A DNA stretch of 35,688 nt. Source: Planctomycetia bacterium TMED53. GTDB lineage: Bacteria > Planctomycetota > UBA8108 > UBA1146. Shown piece by piece: positions 28,585 to 35,688 of this stretch. Within the stretch, counting starts at the first letter, position 1. Every line of letters starts with the position of its first letter. The position numbers and the translations under genes are program-made. The stretch spans positions 1 to 35,688 of the forward strand of contig NHDG01000103.1 of the NCBI GenBank assembly GCA_002167285.1, given 5' to 3'. The notes under the pieces were generated by a model, which saw nothing but the letters and a program-made list of their open reading frames with translations, was not told the DNA's origin and did no database searches.

Positions 28585-29332
28585 TTCCCTCGATCTTTTG
28601 GTCGTTGCTGCTCACCCGGATGATGCGGAGATCTCCATCGGCGGCACGATCTTGGCGACCCTTTCAGCGGGTCACCGTGTTGGAATCGTCGATCTGACCC
28701 GTGGTGAACTTTCGAGTCGTGGGACCCCAGAGTTGCGCGCTCAGGAAACAGCCGCAGCGACCGAGATTTTAGGGGTTCACTTCCGTACTTGCCTCGATCT
28801 ACCGGATGGAGCGGTTCGAGATACGGATGAAGCGCGAGAAAAGTTGGTGGCGGTCGTACGGCATACTCGCCCACGAATCTTGCTCGCACCTTGGAGAGAT
28901 GACCTGCACCCGGACCATGCTGGAGCGGGCTTGCTGGCTTATCGAAGTCTCTACCTGGGAGGAGTGAAGATGTATCCAGGGGGAACACCAGCGGCGATTC
29001 AGCATCGGCCAGCGACCCTCGGATATTACATGTGTCACACCCCCTTCGATCCCAGTGTCATCGTCGATGTCACCGACCACTGGTCGCGTAAATGTGAAGC
29101 GGTGCAATGTTACGCTTCCCAGTTCCACCAGCCGGGTCAGGACGGGCCACCAACGAAGATTTCACGCCCCGAGTTCATGCTCGCGGTGGAAGGGCGGGCC
29201 CGTGATTTGGGAAGCCGCGTGGGAGTCGAGTTCGGTGAAGCCCTTCGCTGGCAAGATCCCCCGGCGGTCTCCAATCCTGTCGATGTCATTACAGGCAAGG
29301 GTTTGAGCTCCAATGAATCGAAAGAGGCCTGA
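28568..29332 (+). CDS. bshB1: Bacillithiol biosynthesis deacetylase BshB1
   Basis: LDLLVVAAHPDDAEISIGGTILATLSAGHRVGIVDLTRGELSSRGTPELRAQE...APWRDDLHPDHAGAGLLA: PIG-L/LmbE family, BshB1 pattern. Confidence 0.93.
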   Translation: MQPLPDSLDLLVVAAHPDDAEISIGGTILATLSAGHRVGIVDLTRGELSSRGTPELRAQETAAATEILGVHFRTCLDLPDGAVRDTDEAREKLVAVVRHTRPRILLAPWRDDLHPDHAGAGLLAYRSLYLGGVKMYPGGTPAAIQHRPATLGYYMCHTPFDPSVIVDVTDHWSRKCEAVQCYASQFHQPGQDGPPTKISRPEFMLAVEGRARDLGSRVGVEFGEALRWQDPPAVSNPVDVITGKGLSSNESKEA

Positions 29333-29333
29333 T

Positions 29334-30464
29334 ATGAAGATTGCCATGGTTTGCCATCCGACCCATGGAGGTAGCGGGGTGGTCGCTTCTGAATTGGGAA
29401 TGAGGCTTGCCGGCAAGGGGCATGAGGTTCACTTCGTTTCCCATGAGCGACCTTTTCGTCTCGACCCGATGACGATCGGAGTCCACTTCCACCGGGTTCA
29501 TGTTTCTTCATACCCACTTTTCCGTTATCCGCCTTACGCCCTCGCCTTGGCAAATCAGTTGTCGCGGGTCATCCAGGATCACGACATCGACATCGTTCAC
29601 GCCCATTATGCGATTCCCCACTCCCTCGCGGGAATCTTGGCGCGAAACATGAATCGTGATCGCGACGTCAAAGTGGTGACGACTCTGCATGGAACCGACA
29701 TCACTTTGGTCGGTACGGATCCCTCCTACACCGACATCACGCGGTGGGCGATGGAGGAGAGTGACTACGTAACAGGAGTCAGTGATTGGCTCGCTGAAGA
29801 AACACAGCAAACACTGGGGCAGCAGTTGATTGTGAAAACGATTCCCAACGCTGTCGATACGGAAGCCTTTTCACCAGAGAAAGCGTGCCCGAATCTTCGT
29901 CAAAGGTTCTGCTCCGGCGGTGAGCTTTTGGTCGCTCACGTCAGCAACTTTCGACCGGTTAAACGAACGGAAGATGTCATCCGAATCTTTGCCAAGGCCT
30001 CTGAAGGTTTATCGGTAAGGATGTTGATGATCGGAGACGGCCCTGACAGGGCCGCGGCAGAAGCGGAGGCACGCAGATTGTCGATCTGGGACCGTGTCGA
30101 ATGGCTTGGCATCATCGACGATACCGCTCCATTACTAGCATCCTCTGACCTATTTCTCTTACCCAGCGAAAATGAGTCCTTTGGACTCGCAGCTTTAGAA
30201 GCGATGGCTTGTGGTCTGCCCGTCGTCGCCACCGGTTCTGGAGGGATCCCCGAAGTCGTGATCGAGGGAGAGACAGGCTCGCTGGCGGCGGTCGGTGATA
30301 TCGAAACCTTGGCCCGAAAAGCCCGTGAACTGATCGAAGACGAGGAGCGTCGCTCCAGCTTTGCCGGTACTGCTCGCCAACGGGTTCTCGAACGCTTCCG
30401 TTGGGATCCCGTGATCGAGCAGTACGAAACCGCCTACGGGCAGCTCTTCTCCGGCGGATCGTGA
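29334..30464 (+). CDS. bshA: N-acetyl-alpha-D-glucosaminyl L-malate synthase BshA
   Basis: MKIAMVCHPTHGGSGVVASELGMRLAGKGHEVHFVSHERPFRL...VSNFRPVKRTEDVIRIF...LLPSENESFGLAALEAMACGLPVVAT (GT4). ATG at 29334 preferred over the 29313 start. Confidence 0.93.
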   Translation: MKIAMVCHPTHGGSGVVASELGMRLAGKGHEVHFVSHERPFRLDPMTIGVHFHRVHVSSYPLFRYPPYALALANQLSRVIQDHDIDIVHAHYAIPHSLAGILARNMNRDRDVKVVTTLHGTDITLVGTDPSYTDITRWAMEESDYVTGVSDWLAEETQQTLGQQLIVKTIPNAVDTEAFSPEKACPNLRQRFCSGGELLVAHVSNFRPVKRTEDVIRIFAKASEGLSVRMLMIGDGPDRAAAEAEARRLSIWDRVEWLGIIDDTAPLLASSDLFLLPSENESFGLAALEAMACGLPVVATGSGGIPEVVIEGETGSLAAVGDIETLARKARELIEDEERRSSFAGTARQRVLERFRWDPVIEQYETAYGQLFSGGS

Positions 30465-30979
30465 GGAGCGGGGGCTGCATCCTCCGCTTCGATATCGGGG
30501 CCTCCAGCAGTTTCTATTGCGTGTGGGATCGCTGGCCAAATCTCCTCCAGGCACTCTGCGATCGCTTTCGGATTTCCTGGTAGATTGATGACCAGACAGG
30601 TGCCGATCCGACCAGCGATGGCCCGGGAGAGGATGGCCGTGGGCACCCGATCCCAAGTCTTTGCGCGCATCTTTTCACCGAATCCAGGAATCAAAACTTC
30701 ACAGGCATCGGCGGTCGCTTCCGGAGTGACATCCCGAGGGCCGAAGCCGGTACCACCGGTGGTGATGATCAGGCAGCAGGTCGCAGACATCTCCTCGATG
30801 GCCTGACAGATTCCAGCGCGGTCATCAGAGACGATGCGCATTTCAAATGGGGGGGAGGAGGGGATTTTTGGTTCGAGCCAGCGGCGTACCTCGGGTCCGC
30901 CCTTATCCTCGTAGACCCCTCTGTAAGCGCGGTCTGAGATCGTTAGAACGCCAATGGCGGGTAATTGGGGTGAATTCAT
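30434..30979 (-). CDS. mogA: Molybdenum cofactor biosynthesis protein MogA/MoaB
   Basis: PAIGVLTISDRAYRGVYEDKGGPEVRRWLEPKI...CLIITTGGTGFGPRDVTPEATADACEVLIPGFGEKMR; 3' end overlaps convergent bshA by about 31 nt. Confidence 0.88.
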   Translation of the reverse strand: MNSPQLPAIGVLTISDRAYRGVYEDKGGPEVRRWLEPKIPSSPPFEMRIVSDDRAGICQAIEEMSATCCLIITTGGTGFGPRDVTPEATADACEVLIPGFGEKMRAKTWDRVPTAILSRAIAGRIGTCLVINLPGNPKAIAECLEEIWPAIPHAIETAGGPDIEAEDAAPAPHDPPEKSCP

Positions 30980-31240
30980 CGGTCCAGCCTGCCTTTCAAA
31001 AGCACCATAAACCCCGATTCAGCACTGAGAAAGGGCTACAAATTCCCCCTTATCTGAGGAACAATGGAGGAATCGTGGATTGAGGGGTGCGCCAAAAAAT
31101 CTGGAAATTCCGCGAGGGATCTCCACGGGGTTGGCGTCTTCCTGTTGTGAGGCACATTTTGTGGCGTTTGAAGAGCGATAAGCTGTGCCTAACTTCACCA
31201 ATTTGGTCACGAATACGATCACCAAACAGAGCCCGGCTGG

Positions 31241-31288
31241 TTTTATCAGTTCGGATTTTTGACAGTTCGAACTTTTACCAGTTCAGAG
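31241..31288. repeat. Three contiguous imperfect 16-bp direct repeats upstream of VWA gene 1
   Basis: TTTTATCAGTTCGGAT | TTTTGACAGTTCGAAC | TTTTACCAGTTCAGAG. Confidence 0.85.
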
Positions 31289-31297
31289 AGGATCATC

Positions 31298-31978
31298 ATG
31301 CGTAGCCTGACCCTCATTTTTGCCTTTTTGTTCGTCATTACGACCGCGGGGTGGATGACTGCCCAATCGCCAGACGGTTCTCGCCGTCCCCTCGATCTTC
31401 CATCTGGAGGAGCTGGAGATGGAGATGAAGAAGAGGACGCCCCCGAGACGATCAACTTCTGGGGGGGTGAATACGAAGGGGATGCCTTCTTCTGGTGCCT
31501 CGATAAATCCTGCTCGATGGGTTGGAACGGGGAGATCGAAGATCTCAAGCAAGAGTTCACCCAGACCCTCAACTCCCTCTCTTCTCAGGCGGAGTTCGGA
31601 GTGGTGGCCTTCTCTGAAGGTCACGTGGTTTGGAATCCGATGCCGCAGCGCGCCAATCCTGCCAACAAAGGCTCTGCTACAGCTTGGGTGCTGAACCTTC
31701 AGGCCGCCGGCTGGACCTGTCTCGGTCCTGCAGCTGTCGAAACCTTGAATATCGCCAACCAGTGTTCGAAAGCGATGAAGCAGGTCTTAGTTCTTTCTGA
31801 CGGAGAGCCCTACTGCAACGGAACCAACACGGCGACTCAGGTTCTGACCGATGTCGCTGCCGCTAACTGGCAGCAGATCCCGGTGAACACCATCTATATC
31901 GCCTCTGATACTGGTGGAATCTCGTTTATGCAGCAGCTTGCCGCCCAGAACAACGGAACCTTCTACCAGCCCCAGTAA
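31298..31978 (+). CDS. Secreted von Willebrand factor A domain protein (paralog 1)
   Basis: Signal peptide MRSLTLIFAFLFVITTAGWMTAQS, RPLDLPSGG + acidic linker, MIDAS DKSCS (AFFWCLDKSCSMGW), LSDGEPYC. ATG 31298 with GAGAGG upstream preferred to 31259. Confidence 0.85.
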   Translation: MRSLTLIFAFLFVITTAGWMTAQSPDGSRRPLDLPSGGAGDGDEEEDAPETINFWGGEYEGDAFFWCLDKSCSMGWNGEIEDLKQEFTQTLNSLSSQAEFGVVAFSEGHVVWNPMPQRANPANKGSATAWVLNLQAAGWTCLGPAAVETLNIANQCSKAMKQVLVLSDGEPYCNGTNTATQVLTDVAAANWQQIPVNTIYIASDTGGISFMQQLAAQNNGTFYQPQ

Positions 31979-31996
31979 GCAAGGCGTTGGTACTAG

Positions 31997-32036
31997 GAAA
32001 AGGGTCGCAGTCCTGCCTGGGCTGCGACCCTTTTTT
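31997..32036 (+). terminator. Rho-independent terminator after VWA gene 1
   Basis: GAAAAGGGTCGCAG-tcctgcctggg-CTGCGACCCTTTTTT. Confidence 0.93.
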
Positions 32037-32107
32037 CAATGCTGGAAGTCATCTTTGAAGCCGCGTCAATGACTGAATTCAGATGTTGAAACAGAGAACT
32101 TCGAATA

Positions 32108-32149
32108 CTGAGGAAGCAATGCTGAGGAAGCAATGCAGAAGAAGTAATG
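32108..32149. repeat. Tandem 14-bp repeat (2 exact plus 1 degenerate copy)
   Basis: CTGAGGAAGCAATG x2 then CAGAAGAAGTAATG. Confidence 0.9.
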
Positions 32150-32355
32150 AGTCGAACGCAGTTGGAACGAATGTTTCTCTATACTCGATTTTAGTTTGAG
32201 GCATGCCCTCATCAGCATGCCGAGAGCTCTGAAATGCCTGCCGCTCTCTCACCGAGAGGAGCGTCATGAGACTATTGATGGTCTCTATCGCCCTGTTTTT
32301 TGCTGTGGAGGACAGGAGAACAGGAAGACAGGAGAACGGTTGAGTGGGAGGGTGT

Positions 32356-33312
32356 ATGCGTAAGAAAGTCGTCTGTCTTGGGGCCGTGGTCGCGGATCTG
32401 GTCGCTCTTCCAGTCGCTTCTCTTCCGCAACCTGGGGCTTCGGCGAGAACTCCGGAAATCACCCTACACATCGGCGGTTGCGCCGCTAATACGGCCACTG
32501 GTCTTGCCCGCCTCGGTCGCGAGGTTCAACTCTGTGGTGCGGTTGGGGCTGATCCATTCGGTCACTTTCTGGCGCAAGCACTTCAGGAAGAGGGTGTCAG
32601 CCTAGAGCACTTTCAGACTCGGAAGGGGCACCGCACCGGGAGCACTTTCGTCATCAATACCGAGGGAGAAGACCGACGCTTCATCTCTGATACCGGCGCG
32701 AATGATGGCGATTGGCCCCAGCAGGTGGGTGCTGATCTCCTCGAAAAAGCAGCGGTGCTCTCGGTTCACGCCCACGGATTGGCGGAGCGACCCGATGTGG
32801 GGGAACTCCTCGCTTGGTTTAAAGAAGCTCGTTCTCAAGGAGTCCGAGTGATCCTCGATATTATCTGTATTCCGGGACGGGCACTGATGGAGGAGTTGGA
32901 GCAGCTTCTTCCTTGGGTCGATCTCTTCACTCCAAACGAACAAGAGGCTCTCGCTTTAACTGGTGTTAAAGATATCCAAAAAGCAGCGCAAGCTTTTCAC
33001 GACATGGGAGCACAAACGGTGGTGGTGACCCGTGGTGCAGACGGGTTGATTTGGTGTGATTCAGAAAGCAGAGGTTCGTTGGTTGCTCCCCAAGTGGAAG
33101 AGGTCGATGCCACCGGGTGTGGTGATGGGTTCATCGCCGGGTGTATCGATGCTTATCTCGATGGAGAGTCTCTTACCGATCAATTACTGCGCGGAACTAT
33201 GGTCGGGGCTTTGGTGAGCCAGCAACCGGGCGCGATCAAGGGGCTTCCTCGTCGTTCAGAGCTTCAGCAGATGTTCCAGGAATATCGACACCTCCTTCCA
33301 GATCCTTCCTGA
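32356..33312 (+). CDS. PfkB-family carbohydrate kinase
   Basis: HIGGCAANTATGLARLGREVQLCGAVGADPFGHFL...TPNEQEALALTGV...VDATGCGDGFIAG (anion-hole motif). ATG 32356 preferred to GTG 32344. Confidence 0.93.
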   Translation: MRKKVVCLGAVVADLVALPVASLPQPGASARTPEITLHIGGCAANTATGLARLGREVQLCGAVGADPFGHFLAQALQEEGVSLEHFQTRKGHRTGSTFVINTEGEDRRFISDTGANDGDWPQQVGADLLEKAAVLSVHAHGLAERPDVGELLAWFKEARSQGVRVILDIICIPGRALMEELEQLLPWVDLFTPNEQEALALTGVKDIQKAAQAFHDMGAQTVVVTRGADGLIWCDSESRGSLVAPQVEEVDATGCGDGFIAGCIDAYLDGESLTDQLLRGTMVGALVSQQPGAIKGLPRRSELQQMFQEYRHLLPDPS

Positions 33313-33502
33313 AGTCGGCAGATATTGCACACAGGGCAAACTCTGTGCCTGGGAACCTTCCCGCTGATTGGCGCGTCAAACCGCTGATGGGGGAGACTTC
33401 TTCGGCAAAAGGCCACTGTTGTAGAAGGTCTGTCCGATAAAGCCCTGCTTTCCGGATGTACCAAATAACCCCGCGAAAATTTTGGAGAGAGGGAGGGATA
33501 CT

Positions 33503-34231
33503 ATGTCCTCCAACAATGCCCACAATTTCACCGCTGATTCCCTGCGTGGGTGGACCATCCTGTGTATGGCGATGGTGTTACTTGTGACCATGGGAGCGAA
33601 CGCATTTTCATTGGAAGAACCTGCAGGAAAGCCTCGTCCTCTAGATTTGCCCTCCGGTGGAGGAGTCAGCGACGATGACGAGGAAGACGCCCCTGAGACG
33701 ATCGTCTTCTACGGTAACGATTACGAAGGTGACGCTTTCTTTTGGTGTCTCGATAAATCCGGTTCGATGGACTGGGGCGGGGCGATGGAAGATCTCAAGC
33801 AGGAGGTCACTTCATCGATCAACTCCCTGAGTACCGAAGCAGAGTTTAGCATCGTCGCTTTCAGTACCAATACGGTGACTTGGTCGCCGATGCCGAAGCG
33901 GGCTTCCTCTGCGCATAAAGCTTCAGCGATCGCTTGGATCAACACCCTGGTTCCCGATGGTTGGACTTGTCTGTCCCCGGCAGCGATTACGACTTTGCAG
34001 ATCTGCAACCAGTCGAACAAGCCCGGGCGTCAGTTGCTGATTCTCAGTGACGGGGTTCCCACTTGTGATGGTCTCAATACTGCTGCAACAGCGTTGGCAG
34101 AGATCACCTCTGCGAACTGGCAGCAGGTTCCGATTCACACCATCTACATCAACGATGACAGTGAAGGGATCAACTTCATGCAATCCCTCGCTTCCCAGAA
34201 TTTCGGGACCTTCTACATCTTCGATAACTAA
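33503..34231 (+). CDS. Secreted von Willebrand factor A domain protein (paralog 2)
   Basis: Signal peptide, KPRPLDLPSGG + DDDEEDAPETI linker, MIDAS DKSGS, LSDGVPTC; strongly similar to paralog 1 throughout. Confidence 0.85.
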   Translation: MSSNNAHNFTADSLRGWTILCMAMVLLVTMGANAFSLEEPAGKPRPLDLPSGGGVSDDDEEDAPETIVFYGNDYEGDAFFWCLDKSGSMDWGGAMEDLKQEVTSSINSLSTEAEFSIVAFSTNTVTWSPMPKRASSAHKASAIAWINTLVPDGWTCLSPAAITTLQICNQSNKPGRQLLILSDGVPTCDGLNTAATALAEITSANWQQVPIHTIYINDDSEGINFMQSLASQNFGTFYIFDN

Positions 34232-34247
34232 CTTCGATATCGACATG

Positions 34248-34288
34248 AAAAAGGCCCCTGTGCTCGTCGAGCATCGGGGCCTTTTTTC
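34248..34288 (+). terminator. Rho-independent terminator after VWA gene 2
   Basis: AAAAAGGCCCCTGTGCTCGTCGAGCATCGGGGCCTTTTTT. Confidence 0.93.
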
Positions 34289-34303
34289 GTAGGAGGTTCT
34301 CAT

Positions 34304-35688
34304 TCAGCGCCGTGCTTGTAAGCGACAAGCGAGTGCGCTCCACGGTTCATCCAGTCGTTCGTAGACATCTGCGAGTTGGAGGAGGAATGGTGACAGCAAC
34401 GGATGGCGCGGATCGAGCTTTCGCAGCTCTGCCACCGTCAGCAGCAAGAGTTCCTCAGATGCTTCCAGCAGTTGTGTTTCTCTTTCAGAGTTAACCCAAG
34501 GGCGCTCTTGGCGAAGGTCGATGGCGTGGATCAGATCGATCGCTTCGTCAGCGTGGTACTGCCATGCCTCGACAGCGACCGATTGTTGCGCCTGCCAAGT
34601 AAGGAATCCCGCACCTGAAATCAGTGCGGTGAAGGTGAGGATTCGAATCCAGCGCCCTTTACGGTCGAAGGACGCTCGAAACTGGGCATTTTCACGGTGA
34701 CGGTGGAGCACCCGAATTCGATCGAGGATCGATGGGTGTCGCCAGCTCGATTTCTCTCTCCAGCGCTTGCCCCCTCGACGCAGCTGCAGAAGCGCCTGAA
34801 GGATGGAACCTGGTTTTTCGGTGAGGGATTCACTGAAGAGGTCCGCCTCATGTTCCATGTGGTGTGAAACGATGCGGAACGCGAAATAAAATCCGATCAG
34901 AAATAGAAACGGAGTCACTCCACTCAATAGCAGGTCCGAGATCCATGGGTCGATGAGGAACGCCCACATCAGGATGGACCCAGCGAAAGCGATGTAGATC
35001 CAAAGATGAAAGCGACGGGCGTGGGCCAATTCGTGGGCGAGGACCGCATCCTGCTCGTCGTCGCTCAGCGAGTGGAGGAGGACATCGGTCATGAAGACCC
35101 TGCGCTGGTAGGGGAGGAGTCCGGTCATCATCGCATTGGCCATCGGTCGCTGACCGGTTTGCCAGATCTTTGGCTGGACATCCCGCAGGCCGGATTTTTG
35201 GCACAGTGCCAGAAAGCGATCCTTCATCGATCCGGCAGGCAAGGGAGTGCTCTTCAGGATCTTCTCAAAGAGCCAGGGAGCCAGGCCAAGAATCAGCAGT
35301 ACCGGAAGGCCAATGAGAAAGAATTGAACGGGCGATGGGAGAGCCAGAAACAGGTCCGGGTTAAGGCGGGTCCATTCTTCCAAACCCTGAATCAATGCAA
35401 AGGGCATCAACACGATCAGGTTGGGGCGCAGGACTCTCCACATTTCGGCACGCTGGCCAGAGGCACTGGCGATACCGGAGGCACGGCCTTGAGGAAGGGT
35501 CAAAAGGGCGAGCCCTGCCAGCAGCGGAAGACACGCCAGCAGCATCGTCACGCCGTAGGCGCTGCTCGGAATGACAGAAGCGACGGTTCCCGGCCAGTCA
35601 AAGGCCAACAGAGAGGCGCCCCAGGCGAACAGGGAAGTCAGAGATCCCGAGATCTGGGCCCGAACCCACCGTTGCCGTGTCAGCGGTC
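34304..35688 (-). CDS. M48-family zinc metallopeptidase (N-terminus runs off right edge)
   Basis: AVLAHELAHARRFHLW (HExxH) within a multi-TM protein; frame stays open upstream of the called TTG (PLTRQRWVRAQISGSLTSLFAWGASLLAFDW) to the window end. Confidence 0.85.
   Translation of the reverse strand, partial: PLTRQRWVRAQISGSLTSLFAWGASLLAFDWPGTVASVIPSSAYGVTMLLACLPLLAGLALLTLPQGRASGIASASGQRAEMWRVLRPNLIVLMPFALIQGLEEWTRLNPDLFLALPSPVQFFLIGLPVLLILGLAPWLFEKILKSTPLPAGSMKDRFLALCQKSGLRDVQPKIWQTGQRPMANAMMTGLLPYQRRVFMTDVLLHSLSDDEQDAVLAHELAHARRFHLWIYIAFAGSILMWAFLIDPWISDLLLSGVTPFLFLIGFYFAFRIVSHHMEHEADLFSESLTEKPGSILQALLQLRRGGKRWREKSSWRHPSILDRIRVLHRHRENAQFRASFDRKGRWIRILTFTALISGAGFLTWQAQQSVAVEAWQYHADEAIDLIHAIDLRQERPWVNSERETQLLEASEELLLLTVAELRKLDPRHPLLSPFLLQLADVYERLDEPWSALACRLQARR

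Noticed and set aside
26327-28988. Antisense ORFs within the methyltransferase, bshC and bshB1
   Set aside because: Opposite strongly supported coding genes; low-complexity shadow translations.
32079-32498. Minus-strand 139-aa ORF spanning the repeat-rich gap and pfkB start
   Set aside because: Translates the repeat tract and the antisense of pfkB; no recognisable domain.
31160-33445. CGATAA elements upstream of both VWA genes as sigma-28 (-10) promoters
   Set aside because: Only the -10 partly matches (GAGCGATAA, GTCCGATAA); no TAAA-type -35 at the right spacing, so not supported.
1-35688. CRISPR arrays, prophage, transposases or toxin-antitoxin modules
   Set aside because: No regularly spaced repeats, integrase/transposase signatures, or defence-like gene pairs seen; content is mostly housekeeping and flagellar.

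Overview
The window looks like an ordinary bacterial chromosomal segment with several unusual details; the phylum could not be assigned with confidence. Left to right it contains: a 3'-truncated MetH-type methionine synthase (-), a coiled-coil membrane protein (-), tRNA-Ser(UGA) (-), and a DUF21/CBS (CNNM/CorC-like) protein (-). Next is a long translationally coupled flagellar operon (+): fliF-fliH-fliI-fliJ-fliO-fliP-fliQ-fliR-flhB-flhA-flhF-flhG-fliA, headed by a near-consensus sigma-54 promoter. A GT-C-like membrane protein follows. Then comes a selenocysteine locus on the minus strand (DUF3108 protein-selA-selD-selC). After it are HU, priA (-), a probable bacillithiol operon (SAM methyltransferase-bshC-bshB1-bshA), mogA/moaB (-), two paralogous secreted VWA proteins flanking a PfkB kinase, and an M48 metallopeptidase running off the right edge. 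Main points of interest: (1) selD is itself a selenoprotein gene, with an in-frame UGA followed by a SECIS-like hairpin that ORF callers truncate; (2) flhB ends before the NPTH autocleavage domain; (3) C-ring genes fliG/fliM/fliN are absent from the operon and the FliF tail resembles a FliG N-domain; (4) the DUF3108 protein carries a duplicated H-C-x4-C-x4-H motif; (5) a methyltransferase is coupled to bsh genes, suggesting N-methyl-bacillithiol; (6) several regulatory-looking dyads and tandem repeats sit in intergenic regions.
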